A stretch of DNA of 64,000 nt from Sphingomonas palustris (GCA_026225215.1 JAMFSI010000167.1:1-64000); one strand, 5' to 3'; shown: positions 48,736-61,290, numbered from the stretch's first letter. Program-made: numbers and translations. The notes: generated from the sequence alone by a model not told the origin.

Positions 48736-49632
48736 ATGGCTGAGCAACCCTATACTAATACTGCCGCCAGCACGGGCACGAGTGCGCCCGCCGCAGGCAA
48801 CAAACCACGCCGTGACTTTCCGGCCCAAGGCGTTCCGGTCATCCAGCGGGTGAACTGGCTGGGGCTGTGGACGCTCTATATGAAGGAGGTGCGCCGATTC
48901 TTCAAGGTGCAGACCCAGACAATCTGGGCGCCGGCCATCACCACCTTGCTGTTTCTGGTGATCTTCACCGTCGCCATGGGCCGTGGCAATCGCATGGTGC
49001 TGGGGGTCAACTTCGCGACTTTCGTGGCGCCGGGACTGATCGCCATGGGGATGATGCAGAACAGCTTTGCCAATGCCAGCTTTGCCTTCCTGTCAGGCAA
49101 GATGCAGGGCACGATCATCGATTATCTGATGCCGCCATTGTCCGAAGGCGAGCTGATGCTGGCCTTGATCGGTGCGGCGGTCTCGCGAGCCGTGCTGGTG
49201 GGTTTGGCGCTGGCGCTGGTGATGCTGCTGTGGCCGGGGTTGAGCTTGGCCATGGCGCATCCCTGGGCGGTGCTGTGGTTTGGTCTTAACGGGGCCACGC
49301 TGCTGGCGCTGTTGGGGATGATATCCTCGATCTGGGCGGAAAAGTTCGATCACAACGCGGCGGTGACCAATTTCATCATCCAGCCGCTGTCGCTGTTGTC
49401 GGGCACGTTTTACGTCGTCGATAACATGGCCCCGGTCTTTCAGACGATCAGCCGGCTCAACCCGTTCTTCTATGTGATCAGCGGCTTTCGCTTCGGCTTT
49501 CTCGGGCGCAGCGATCTGGGCACGACCAATGCGGCGGTTATCCAAGGCGCGCTGGCGCTGGGCGTGCTCAACGGCGTGCTGGCACTGGCGTGTTATCTGA
49601 TGCTGAAATCGGGATGGAAGCTGAAAAGCTGA
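48736..49632 (+). CDS. ABC-2 type transporter permease
   Basis: VNWLGLWTLYMKEVRRFFKVQTQTIWAPAITTLLFLVIF; six TM; PLSLLSGTFYVVDNMAPVFQTISRLNPFFY. Confidence 0.9.
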   Translation: MAEQPYTNTAASTGTSAPAAGNKPRRDFPAQGVPVIQRVNWLGLWTLYMKEVRRFFKVQTQTIWAPAITTLLFLVIFTVAMGRGNRMVLGVNFATFVAPGLIAMGMMQNSFANASFAFLSGKMQGTIIDYLMPPLSEGELMLALIGAAVSRAVLVGLALALVMLLWPGLSLAMAHPWAVLWFGLNGATLLALLGMISSIWAEKFDHNAAVTNFIIQPLSLLSGTFYVVDNMAPVFQTISRLNPFFYVISGFRFGFLGRSDLGTTNAAVIQGALALGVLNGVLALACYLMLKSGWKLKS

Positions 49633-49656
49633 CGCCCGGGGGCGTTAGGAGGGAGT

Positions 49657-50037
49657 CTAGTGGCTGAGCCCGTGGCGCAAGCGATAACGTCCGCCGGCAA
49701 AATCCTCGAACACTTCGGCGAGCGAAGGGTGCTCGATCGGCCCGCTCGCGCTGTCGTCCATCAGGTTTTGCTGGCTGACATAGGCGATATAGCTCGATTC
49801 ATCATTCTCCGCGAAGAGATGATAATAGGGCTGTTCGCGGGTCGGGCGGATTTCGCTGGGGATGGCTTCGTACCATTCCTCGCTATTGGCGAAGACGGGA
49901 TCGATGTCGAAGACCACACCGCGAAAGTCGAACATGCGGTGACGCACGACATCGCCGATCGCAAAACGCGCCTTCGATGCGCGCGGTGCTTCGATCCGTC
50001 GGCCTGCCTGGGGGGAAAAGAAACTGGCTTTGTCCAT
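49657..50037 (-). CDS. hspQ: Heat shock protein HspQ (hemimethylated DNA-binding YccV-like domain)
   Basis: KARFAIGDVVRHRMFDFRGVVFDIDPVFANSEEWYEAIPSEIRPTREQPYYHLFAENDESSYIAYVSQQNL. Confidence 0.93.
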   Translation of the reverse strand: MDKASFFSPQAGRRIEAPRASKARFAIGDVVRHRMFDFRGVVFDIDPVFANSEEWYEAIPSEIRPTREQPYYHLFAENDESSYIAYVSQQNLMDDSASGPIEHPSLAEVFEDFAGGRYRLRHGLSH

Positions 50038-50194
50038 GGCACGACATATAGGAAGGATGTCCGGCTGAAACAAGCAAGTCGGCTGGCTTATCCCCCCGCG
50101 CGGCATTTTCGGACTTGGCAAGGCTGCCCTCGTAAGCTAACCGCGCGCTTCTTCGACCGGGCGCGGCCAGTGGCAACGCTCAATGGCGCTTCAT

Positions 50195-50284
50195 GGAGAG
50201 GTGGCAGAGTGGTCGAATGCACCGCACTCGAAATGCGGCATGCTCGCAAGGGCATCCAGGGTTCGAATCCCTGCCTCTCCGCCA
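50195..50284 (+). tRNA. tRNA-Ser (anticodon CGA), CCA encoded
   Basis: GGAGAGG...CCTCTCC acceptor stem, anticodon loop ACTCGAAAT, long variable arm, GGTTCGAATCC T-loop, 3' GCCA. Confidence 0.95.
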
Positions 50285-50380
50285 ACCACCACTGATTCCA
50301 TTGCCTAATATTGCTGAAATTGGTCAGCGCTCGTATAAACCATCTCTAATAAAGCTAATGCTTGAGGCGCGATTGTGCTT

Positions 50381-50465
50381 AGAGCATCGTGCGAAAATGT
50401 GGGTACCGGTTTTCGCATTAAACGATGTGACAACAAAAGCTTAGAGCGGGCTGCGTGATTCACAT
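50381..50465. repeat. Candidate dispersed alphaproteobacterial intergenic repeat with hairpin
   Basis: agagcatcgtGCGAAAAtgtgggtaccggTTTTCGCattaaacgatgtgacaacaaaagcttagagcgggctgcgtgattca; resembles repeats remembered from alphaproteobacterial intergenic regions. Confidence 0.5.
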
Positions 50466-50605
50466 TTCATGCTGCCCGTTCAAGGTGCTCTACTTGCCGA
50501 GTGCTCTACTTACTTGCGGATGACCGTGGTTAATCATAAGTTGTAACCAGCCCGAGCGTAGCGCGCGGTCCATGCGTGTGCAGGGCTACGATGGGGAGAG
50601 AACCC

Positions 50606-50923
50606 ATGAAGCAACTTATGTTAGCGGTTCTTGCAATATTGGCAGCCACAGTGCCGGCAGCGGCCGACAACCACCATAATCACTCGCCCGTCATCCATAA
50701 AGCCGGGCTCCATCACCACGCTGCCCCGGCGAAGGGAAGGCGCGGACCTGGAAGGGCGAAGCACTCGCGTCGGCACCGCATCACCGCCAAAGGCGATTCA
50801 CCTAATAGGCTCATCCATGCCGAGAGCCCGACTGCGGGCGTAATTGCGCGCCCCGGATGGAAGCCGATGAACGATGCGGAGATGGGGCAAGTGTCGCAGC
50901 ACAACCGGGACAAAAAGAACTGA
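50606..50923 (+). CDS. Small secreted His-rich basic protein
   Basis: MKQLMLAVLAILAATVPAAADNHHNHSPVIHKAGLHHHAAP...; signal peptide followed by His clusters. Confidence 0.55.
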   Translation: MKQLMLAVLAILAATVPAAADNHHNHSPVIHKAGLHHHAAPAKGRRGPGRAKHSRRHRITAKGDSPNRLIHAESPTAGVIARPGWKPMNDAEMGQVSQHNRDKKN

Positions 50924-50959
50924 CTGGACGGTTTCCGGCAATTTGGTCCCGCTCTGCTA

Positions 50960-51210
50960 GGTCTTTTCCACTTACGTGGAGTCGGCACCGGGCGGCGGGC
51001 TAACCAGACAACCGCCACCATCGCCAGAGACAATCATCCGCAGAACCAGAACAGTTTCGGTCGATGACAGCAGGTAGGACTGTCCAATCACCCGGCGATA
51101 GATCGAGCCCGAAGCTTGCAACGGGCTCATGCCCTGCGCTTGCCACTGTCCCAGCGCGCTGCGGTAAGCGGGGGCGTCGGCATTCGTGGACTCCGTCAGC
51201 CGTACCTGGT
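50960..51210 (-). pseudogene. Decayed C-terminal fragment of a DHA2/EmrB-type MFS transporter
   Basis: AYRSALGQWQAQGMSPLQASGSIYRRVIGQSYLLSSTETVLVL in one frame, then SLAMVAVVWLARRPVPTPR in another; no upstream transporter body. Confidence 0.65.
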
Positions 51211-51394
51211 GGAGCGATTCCCACCGATGCCGATGGCGGAAACCTTCAGGCCGTGGCCAAGGGTGCGATATTGCACCTGCGACTGCATCGATGCTGAAAC
51301 CGGCCGCTATCACGATTCCGTCCGTTCCCATGAGCACGCTTGCGGCGAACGCCAACGCCTGGACGCCAGTATGATCGGTTTCGACCTCTGATCG

Positions 51395-52753
51395 TTAAAC
51401 TTCGCTCGCGATGGGTGCTTCCCCGCGCGGAGTGCTCGAACGGAATTGGCCGGAAAGCGCGTGGTAGAGTTTCTGCGGGCAGATCAATCCGCTGACCGCA
51501 TCCGCGATCAGGGCCGTGGCGAACAGCGGCAGGATCATCGTGCGGTCGGCGGTCATTTCCATCATGATGATAACAGCCGTCATCGGTGCGCGCACCACCC
51601 CGGTAAAATAGCCGGCCATGCCCAGCAGGATGATGGCGCCGGCGGGGTCATGCGGGAAAAAGATCGCGAACAGCTGGCCAAGTCCGGCGCCGACCGACAA
51701 GGACGGCGCGAAGATGCCACCCGGCGCGCCGCTTAGAGCAGTTGCGAGAGTGGCGACGAACTTTGCGGGGCCAAAACTCATTGGCGCCGCCTGTCCGGCC
51801 AGCAGCATCCTGGTGGTCTCGTAGCCGGTGCCCCAACTTGATCCGCTGGTCGCCCACCCGGTCGCCGCGACAATCAAGCCGCAGCCGGCTGCAAACCAGA
51901 TAGGGCGCGCTTGGAGGTGCCTGAGCCACGCATGATCCGGTCGCGCCATTGCAATCAGGAGGCGCGAGAAAAGCCCCCCCAAAAGACCACCGACAACCCC
52001 GGCGATCGGCGAGATCAGCAGCATTGCGGAGACGGGCAATGTGCCGTTGACCACGCCGAAGTAGACGTAATCGCCGGAAAGTCCGAGACTTACCAGGCCC
52101 GCGATCATCACCGTGGCCATAATCAGCACGGCGACGCGTTGCTCGAATGCCGAAGCCAATTCCTCGATAGCGAAGGCCACGCCTGCCAGCGGGGTATTGA
52201 AGGCGGCGGCTACACCGGCTGCTCCACCAGCGATAATGATGCCGGCGGAAACGGGCACGCGCAGCCAGCGATGTACCGCGACCATCAGCGCCGCGCTGAT
52301 CTGCACCGTCGGGCCTTCGCGACCGACCGAACCCCCGACGAGCAGCATGGCGATCGTGCCGACCAGTTTGGCCCATGCCGTCCGCATCGATAGCAAATCG
52401 CCATCCGCATGCCGGTCGGGATTATGGCCGGCGGCCATGACCTGCGGGATGCCCGAGCCACGGGCCGCAGGGAAAAACCTCCGCGTGGCATAGACGATGA
52501 CGGCGAAGGCGAGGGGGGTGAGCAGGAACGGCGCCCATGGCTGCGCTCTGACGAGTTGCAGGAACAGTTTTTGGGCCAGCTCGCCCATCCGCGCAAAGAC
52601 GATAGCCGCGAGGCCGAGGGCGACCGCGCCGGAAAATGCTGCAAGGCGGGTGTGGACGGCGGCGACATGCTTACGTGCCGCAGATTTATTCGGGGAAGGC
52701 ATCGAGGCCTCATAGTCGGTCATTGGCGGGTTGCACAACGATGCCGGACTCAA
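51395..52753 (-). CDS. ClC-type chloride channel / transporter
   Basis: GSGIPQV, GGSVGREGPTVQISAAL, GAAGVAAAFNTPLAGVAFAIEEL, GAPGGIFAPSLSVGAGLG. Confidence 0.94.
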   Translation of the reverse strand: MSPASLCNPPMTDYEASMPSPNKSAARKHVAAVHTRLAAFSGAVALGLAAIVFARMGELAQKLFLQLVRAQPWAPFLLTPLAFAVIVYATRRFFPAARGSGIPQVMAAGHNPDRHADGDLLSMRTAWAKLVGTIAMLLVGGSVGREGPTVQISAALMVAVHRWLRVPVSAGIIIAGGAAGVAAAFNTPLAGVAFAIEELASAFEQRVAVLIMATVMIAGLVSLGLSGDYVYFGVVNGTLPVSAMLLISPIAGVVGGLLGGLFSRLLIAMARPDHAWLRHLQARPIWFAAGCGLIVAATGWATSGSSWGTGYETTRMLLAGQAAPMSFGPAKFVATLATALSGAPGGIFAPSLSVGAGLGQLFAIFFPHDPAGAIILLGMAGYFTGVVRAPMTAVIIMMEMTADRTMILPLFATALIADAVSGLICPQKLYHALSGQFRSSTPRGEAPIASEV

Positions 52754-52787
52754 TCGTCCGGACGTCGATTAATTTCTACCAGACGTT

Positions 52788-52813
52788 GGAAACTTTGCGC
52801 GCAGCTGACCGTT
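52788..52813 (+). promoter_or_regulatory. Candidate EcfG-type (general stress response) promoter upstream of katE
   Basis: GGAAAC - 16 nt - CGTT, close to the alphaproteobacterial GGAAC-N16/17-CGTT consensus, ~84 bp upstream of the katE ATG. Confidence 0.45.
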
Positions 52814-52896
52814 CACTCGTCACGCTTCCCCAATCGGCTCCAACTGGCTCGTCGGCCTGAAATCTCCTCAACCCGCGCGCTGACAAAGGACATCTT

Positions 52897-55140
<2,244 letters not shown>

Positions 55141-55154
55141 CGATCCAGGTTCTG

Positions 55155-55189
55155 CTCTCGCCAGGCACACTCGTTGTGCTTGGCGAGAG
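55155..55189. terminator. Hairpin between convergent katE and GGDEF genes
   Basis: CTCTCGCCAGGCACA-ctcgt-TGTGCTTGGCGAGAG (one mismatch); no strong T tract. Confidence 0.55.
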
Positions 55190-55211
55190 CGGCGAGGGTT
55201 CAGCGCTTCCC

Positions 55212-56333
55212 TCAGACTATGAGAATCTGATTGCGACCCTGCTGCTTGGCGCGATAGAGCGCTTCATCGGCGGCTTGCAGCGCAGCCCGGCAATCGGGAT
55301 AGCCGAACACATCGGCGATTCCGCCTGAGAATGTGATCCCACCGATTGGCTCATCGGTTTTGCGATTGATGAAATTGCGAGCCGCCAATTGTTGCCGAGC
55401 CTTGTCGAGGCAGATGTGCGCCTCGCCTTTGCTCATGCCGCGGAACAGCATGACGAATTCCTCGCCGCCATGGCGAGCGACATGGCATTTTTCGTTGGAG
55501 ATACGAGCCAGCACCTGCCCGATCGCCTGAATGACCCGGTCGCCAGTGTCATGGCCATGGCTGTCGTTGATTTTCTTGAAGTGGTCGATGTCGCAGAAGG
55601 CGACGCACAGAGGTTCGAGCGCAGCCTGTGCATCGCGATATTCTCGCTCGAGCACGCCTTCGAAGGCCCGGCGGTTGGGCAGGCCGGTAAGATGATCGAT
55701 CTCTGCATCGCGCTGGGCGCTGGCAAGGCTTTTGCGCAGCGACGAAGCTTCGTCCTCGCTGCGGCGCATGTCTTCTTCCACCTGGCGGGTGCGGTCGAGC
55801 ATGGTCTTGGCGATGTCAGCGAGACTGGCCAGCGCGAGGCCGGTGGCATCAACTTTCTCCATCTCGCCGACTTGCTTTTCCAGGGCGGTTTTATAGCTGC
55901 CCTGAGCCTTGCGCGCCGATTTGGTGGCCGAAGTAAAAACATCGAGGCCAGATTGCAGACGCGAGATCAGCTCTTCGTATTCGTCCTTGCGGTTCGCTTC
56001 GCTGCCGTCGCTGGCGACCAGCTCATCCAGCCATTGCTGGGAAATGAGCGCGCCATCGAGACGCTTTTCCTCAAGCTTGCGCTGCAGCCTGCGGTCTGAG
56101 CCTGAAAATGCGGCGTGCGCGATAAGAAGATTGGTTTCGGATACCACAAGTTTATTGGACAGCAGGAACTCGGTAATCTGCGCCAGCAAATCGCGCCGGG
56201 CGATTTCCTCCAGAGAGTTGTGCTCTGCCCCTGCGGTGGGGGCCATCGGGGCGCTAGAATATATCGCGCCTGCCGCCGTATCATTGCGCCGCCCAAACCA
56301 CCTCAATATCGACCTATCCACAGGCGCGTTCAT
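55212..56333 (-). CDS. Diguanylate cyclase (GGDEF domain)
   Basis: DHLTGLPNRRAFEGVLEREY, CDIDHFKKINDSHGHDTGDRVIQ, RHGGEEFVML. Confidence 0.94.
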   Translation of the reverse strand: MNAPVDRSILRWFGRRNDTAAGAIYSSAPMAPTAGAEHNSLEEIARRDLLAQITEFLLSNKLVVSETNLLIAHAAFSGSDRRLQRKLEEKRLDGALISQQWLDELVASDGSEANRKDEYEELISRLQSGLDVFTSATKSARKAQGSYKTALEKQVGEMEKVDATGLALASLADIAKTMLDRTRQVEEDMRRSEDEASSLRKSLASAQRDAEIDHLTGLPNRRAFEGVLEREYRDAQAALEPLCVAFCDIDHFKKINDSHGHDTGDRVIQAIGQVLARISNEKCHVARHGGEEFVMLFRGMSKGEAHICLDKARQQLAARNFINRKTDEPIGGITFSGGIADVFGYPDCRAALQAADEALYRAKQQGRNQILIV

Positions 56334-56619
56334 CTAACATTCCCCACTTCAAATGCGCTGCTAAATGATTACGCTTAATATGACGTAAATTCCGAATAAT
56401 ACTTAACCCATGCAGTTGACGAATATTGATCGAGGTTGCGCTGCGGTCGGCAATGCGAAGCTTATAGCGATTAGCCAATCTCACTCTTTGCTTCGTTGCA
56501 GCATTTGCCTGCACGGGCCGTGTCGTGGTCCGGCAAAGCGCGCCGCGATTTGACCTTGATTTTCTACGTGCGATCCCCGAACCGCCTTCAACGTATCACC
56601 GGAGGGGACCGGACGAAAA

Positions 56620-58092
56620 ATGGTAGCGAGTAGGATCACTTCGTTGCCGACTAGATATATGGCGCCGTGGGTAGCTGCACTGTTCGTGCTGGTCGCGTTG
56701 GCGCTGCGCTGTTCGACTTTCGGCAACCCCAATCTGGGCATCGACGAGCAATTCTACCTATTGGTCGGAGAGCGGATGCATCAGGGCGCGCTGGTCTATG
56801 TCGATGTGTGGGACCGCAAACCGCTGGGCCTTTTCATCATCTACTGGCTGTTCGCATTTTTCTCCGATCCGGTAGTCGCTTATCAGGTCGGTGCCTGCCT
56901 GAGTGCCGCTGCGACCGGGTGGATTATCTGGCGCTTGTTGTCGGGACTCGTGGCGCCCCAGGGGGCGCTATTGGGCGGGCTGGGCTATCTGATCCTGCTG
57001 GGGCCATTCGATGGTTTCGGTGGGCAGGCACCGGTGTTCTACAACCTAATAATTATAGCCGCTGTGGCATTGGTCTGGCGCGGGAATGCGGCCCTGCGAA
57101 CAGGACAGTCGCCATATTCGATCGATTTAGCCATGGCGCTGTGCGGTCTGGCGATTGCAATCAAGCCGACCACTTTATTCGAAAGCGCTTTCCTCGGCAT
57201 ATGGTGTGGCTGGAGCCTGTGGCGCGGCGGCCGGCGTGGCATGGCATTGGCCGTGCCCCTCATGCGCTGGGCGCTGCTGGGCGCGGCGCCGATGGCATTG
57301 ATCGGCGCATGGTATGTTGCCATCGGTCATGGCGGCGAATGGTGGCACGCGATGGTTACGTCCTCCCTGATAAAGCAAGCGCGGCCACCGGAGCAATTAT
57401 CGTTCCTCGGCTATGCATTGGTGCTACGCGCCGCGCCAATATTGGTACTGGCGCTGTGGGGTTTGATCGGTATCCGGCAGAACCGGTGTCTGCTTGCCTT
57501 TCTCGGCGGATGGCTACTGGCAGCGTTTGTAGGGTTGTTTGCGCTATTCACTTTCTTTGCCCATTATGCGCTGCCGCTGCTCGTGCCACTTAGCGTGGCG
57601 GCGGGGCTGGCTTTTGCGCGGGGAGGGGCAGGGCGCATCAGCTTTGCTGCTTTCGTAGCAATTTATGCGCTATGGTACGATCCCACCGATTTCGCCTGGC
57701 AACGGCAAGCCCGCGCCGATATGGGGCAATTGGCGCAACTGGCGCGAGCACATGATGGCGGCGGCGGAATGCTGGTGTTCGATGGCCCCCCGTGGCTCTA
57801 TGCGATGACGGGGGAACCCTTTCTATCGCCTCTGGTGTTCCCGCTTCATCTCAATCACCAGATCGAGCACAACGTCAGTCATCTTGATACCGATCGCGAA
57901 ATCGACCGTATTGTGGCTCGCCGGCCGGGGGTGGTGGTTATGGCGCTGTCGCCACGTAATGCGCCAGTCAATTGGTATGCTACTGATCACGTGCGTGCCT
58001 ATATCGCCGCTCATTGCTACCCGAACGGCGTCATTGCCTTGCATGAGCAGGTGAAGAGGGTACCCATCGGCGTATTTGGCGATTGCCGCTAG
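56620..58092 (+). CDS. Polytopic membrane protein, ArnT/PMT (GT39/83)-like
   Basis: LGIDEQFYLLVGERMHQGALVYVDVWDRKPLGLFIIYWLFAFF; many TM segments. Confidence 0.7.
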   Translation: MVASRITSLPTRYMAPWVAALFVLVALALRCSTFGNPNLGIDEQFYLLVGERMHQGALVYVDVWDRKPLGLFIIYWLFAFFSDPVVAYQVGACLSAAATGWIIWRLLSGLVAPQGALLGGLGYLILLGPFDGFGGQAPVFYNLIIIAAVALVWRGNAALRTGQSPYSIDLAMALCGLAIAIKPTTLFESAFLGIWCGWSLWRGGRRGMALAVPLMRWALLGAAPMALIGAWYVAIGHGGEWWHAMVTSSLIKQARPPEQLSFLGYALVLRAAPILVLALWGLIGIRQNRCLLAFLGGWLLAAFVGLFALFTFFAHYALPLLVPLSVAAGLAFARGGAGRISFAAFVAIYALWYDPTDFAWQRQARADMGQLAQLARAHDGGGGMLVFDGPPWLYAMTGEPFLSPLVFPLHLNHQIEHNVSHLDTDREIDRIVARRPGVVVMALSPRNAPVNWYATDHVRAYIAAHCYPNGVIALHEQVKRVPIGVFGDCR

Positions 58093-58209
58093 GTCAGCTG
58101 GTACCGGGATGCGGGTATATTGGGTGATATCGGCAAAAACTCTGGCGTGCTCTTGTCATGCGGTCTGACTGATGATTACGCGCGAGGCTGCATCAGCCAG
58201 GAGTTGCGT

Positions 58210-59712
58210 ATGAAAGAAACCACGCTCATCGCATCGCCAAAAGCCACTGCGAATTTGTCCCTCTTTGGACAGTTGCGGAATTGGGGTAGAAAAGAACTAA
58301 GCAAGGATAAGCTACCTGTCATCGGTGAGTCGGTCCCCGGTGCGGCTCGGGTATTCACTTTAAGGTGGCGGCTTGCGCTGTTAGCGGGTTTTGCGCTTTT
58401 GCTCATTCTGCGGATACCGCAAGCTTGGTCGCATGGCCGCTTCCTCGATGAGGAAGGCACAATTTTCGCGGCCTATGCCTGGCATCAGCCTGCCGGCGCG
58501 GCATTATGGCGTTCATTCGCAGGCTACCTCAACTTAGCAGCCAATGCGTCCACGTTGCTTATGGTCAAGATGGTCCGCGCTGGCGTGTTGCCGCTCGAAC
58601 TGGCGCCGTATTTCACGATGATCGTCGCCTCATTGTTCCAGATGCTTCCCGCCGTACTTATCCTTACCGGTCGTGGACGGTGGCTGGCAAATAGGTGGTC
58701 GGTTATTGCTTGCTTGCTGATAATCGCCATAAGCCCGAAGACCGAGGAGGTGTTTGCCAACGTGCTGCACATCCAGTTTCATCTGGCCTTATGTTCGGCA
58801 CTGATCCTCGTGCTTGATATCCCCAATTCACGCAAAGCGCGGCTCGCCTACTTAGCGCTGTTGCTCCTGGCTCCATTGTGTGGGCCTGGAGCGATTGTGC
58901 TCTTACCAATTTTTGCACTGCGAACTCTGGTCGACAGAGACAAATTGAGGTTGACGCAAACATTCGTTCTCGCAGGGGGCTCTGTGCTACAAATGTTGCT
59001 GTTCTACACCAATAGCGTGGCACGTGGACACTTGCTTGATCTGGCCACGCTTGCGAATGTCATGTTCGTGCGGTTGGCAGCGATGCCCTATTTCTCCGCT
59101 CCACCTGCTCAGTTTCTTGGCCGAACCATCCATGCCGCCTACCTGAGTGGCGGCGTTGGCTGGTGGTGCGCGACGGCAGTTTCGCTGGCATATTTTGCCT
59201 TGCTGATCGCGACGGCTTTGCGGGGCGGAATGGACTCAGCTTTCTGGCTTATCTTGTCAGGTCTCGCGTTGGCAGTGGCGTCCTTTGGTGCGGGAATGTT
59301 GTCTGTCGATTCTGGCGGATGGTTCAGTATTGATCTAGCTGAGCGCTATAATTTTCTGCCCTTGACGCTGTTCGGCATGGGGTTAGTTGCGCTCGTCATG
59401 CGCGACGATGGACGCTATCGCCTTATCTGCCAGATACTATGCGCTTTAACCTTGTTATCGGGCGCCTCTACTTTTTCTTTTCCGATCCGGGACATGCGCC
59501 AGGGGGCTGATTGGCGCGCTGAGGTCGATAAGTGGAAGAAAAATCACAATTATAAACTCGTATCATGGCCCGACAGATGGCGTATAGATTTATCGGACCA
59601 AGATTTACCCTGTTCCCGTCCCATTGCAGGCAGATCTGATATTGGCGATCCGAGTTATTGTGAGAGTAGCTGGCTGAATTTTGTCTTGCCCGATAACGAT
59701 AAGAAAAGGTGA
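58210..59712 (+). CDS. Polytopic membrane protein of unknown function
   Basis: Multi-TM ORF; HGRFLDEEGTIFAAYAWHQP soluble loop; ATG at 58210 more likely than 58120. Confidence 0.6.
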   Translation: MKETTLIASPKATANLSLFGQLRNWGRKELSKDKLPVIGESVPGAARVFTLRWRLALLAGFALLLILRIPQAWSHGRFLDEEGTIFAAYAWHQPAGAALWRSFAGYLNLAANASTLLMVKMVRAGVLPLELAPYFTMIVASLFQMLPAVLILTGRGRWLANRWSVIACLLIIAISPKTEEVFANVLHIQFHLALCSALILVLDIPNSRKARLAYLALLLLAPLCGPGAIVLLPIFALRTLVDRDKLRLTQTFVLAGGSVLQMLLFYTNSVARGHLLDLATLANVMFVRLAAMPYFSAPPAQFLGRTIHAAYLSGGVGWWCATAVSLAYFALLIATALRGGMDSAFWLILSGLALAVASFGAGMLSVDSGGWFSIDLAERYNFLPLTLFGMGLVALVMRDDGRYRLICQILCALTLLSGASTFSFPIRDMRQGADWRAEVDKWKKNHNYKLVSWPDRWRIDLSDQDLPCSRPIAGRSDIGDPSYCESSWLNFVLPDNDKKR

Positions 59713-59885
59713 TCGGACAGGCTTTGATGAGGCGGGCGGGTCACGCTTAAATCCGGCATTTCGTTTAAGCGAAGGCGGAAAATCCAAAAAAAGAGCCGCC
59801 AGTCAGAAAATTCCGGCCAAAGATGGTAAGAGGCTCCGCTGTAGGGATGCCGCTGGCGGATCAACCGAGAATTTATGACGTTTTG

Positions 59886-60200
59886 CTAATCGACATTATT
59901 CAGCGCGATCAGGCGCGCCAACTGTGTCAAAGCTTCGGACTGCTCGCGCAATTTTATATGAAGGCGCAGGATAAAGAGCAGGTTCAGCACGATCCATATA
60001 TACATGATCAGGTCTGCACCGCGCCCCACGCCGACCATCCGTGCGATGCTATTGGTGATATCGGGTATCCAGACAAAAACGAAGCCGACCGCGATGACGG
60101 AAAACAGGATTATCCGCATGGATCGATAAGCTTTGCCCAGGCTGATGACGTAAAAAAGGCAGCCTGCCAAACCTAGTGACAATATGATTTGAATGATCAT
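59886..60200 (-). CDS. DUF2304 family membrane protein
   Basis: Three-TM 104-aa protein, 4-bp overlap with the upstream GT2 gene, the usual DUF2304/GT2 pairing. Confidence 0.8.
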   Translation of the reverse strand: MIIQIILSLGLAGCLFYVISLGKAYRSMRIILFSVIAVGFVFVWIPDITNSIARMVGVGRGADLIMYIWIVLNLLFILRLHIKLREQSEALTQLARLIALNNVD

Positions 60201-60886
60201 GCTGAAATCTTTGCGGCGATCAGATCGCGGCAGATGACGAAGGCATCGCCGAACGTCTGCCCCTTCTCTCGAGAATAGTCGGTGTAGGATATGGTCACTG
60301 GCACCTCGATATAATTTAATCGATGTGTTCGGATGCCGTTGAGAATTTCGGATGCATGCGCCATCCTGTTCTGGCGCAGGCTTAACGTTCTGGCTGCCTT
60401 GGCGGTCAGAACACGCAGGCCGTTATGACAATCGCTGAGCGACAAGCCGGTTGTGATTTTTGTAAAAAGGGTGGCGAGCTTTAGCAGTCCGCGCCGCCCC
60501 CGGCTGATCCCGATTGCCTTGCCGAGAAACCGGCTGCCTAACGCCAAGTCCGCCCTGCTTGCAATCAGATGATCGAGCATTACGGAAACATCTTCAACAT
60601 GGTGCTGCCCGTCAGCATCGAAGGTGACGATATATGAAGCTCCTGCCAGCAATGCATAGTTAAAGCCGGTTTGCAGAGCCGCTCCTTGGCCCAGATTTAT
60701 CGGATGCTGGACAATACGGGCGCCGGCGCTTTTTGCTTCAAGAGCCGTGGAATCGGTCGAGGCGTCGTCAACGACGATCACATTCGGGAAGTGCCGTTTG
60801 ACGTCTTCGACAACCCGGCCGATCATCCTCTCTTCATTGTAAGCGGGGATGACCAGCCACACCGCGTCAGGATCAACCGACATCAT
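60197..60886 (-). CDS. Glycosyltransferase family 2 (dolichol-phosphate mannosyltransferase-like)
   Basis: VWLVIPAYNEERMIGRVVEDV, VIVVDDASTDST, GQGAALQTGFNYAL, VTFDADGQH. Confidence 0.93.
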   Translation of the reverse strand: MMSVDPDAVWLVIPAYNEERMIGRVVEDVKRHFPNVIVVDDASTDSTALEAKSAGARIVQHPINLGQGAALQTGFNYALLAGASYIVTFDADGQHHVEDVSVMLDHLIASRADLALGSRFLGKAIGISRGRRGLLKLATLFTKITTGLSLSDCHNGLRVLTAKAARTLSLRQNRMAHASEILNGIRTHRLNYIEVPVTISYTDYSREKGQTFGDAFVICRDLIAAKISA

Positions 60887-61290
60887 GCTCTCCGAGGTAT
60901 GAAGACAAGGACCAGCTTGGGAGTTGAGCGGAAGAGACTCCTTGCCATTTTCCAGAAAGCGATAGCGCTCGCCATAAAATCAGGCCCCAACGCCAAGCGC
61001 GGGCCCCGTCGCAAACTTGGGAAGAAAAGTGATCTGAGCGCAATTTTGGAGGCCTGTCTCATGGGTTGGCACTAGTAGGAAATGATTAATATGGGATTTC
61101 ACCAGGTGATGGAGCACCCGGCCGTTCGATCCCGGCATGCGCACTAATGGACGCAAGCGTCATATTCGCGCAGATAACCATGAGGCTCATCAGGCGAGTT
61201 CATCATCACGACGCTATGGTTAATTTATTGTTGAATGTTTGGCTGCACAGGGATTGAAGCGAGAGCATCAGCAGACAACGGGATCGAACG

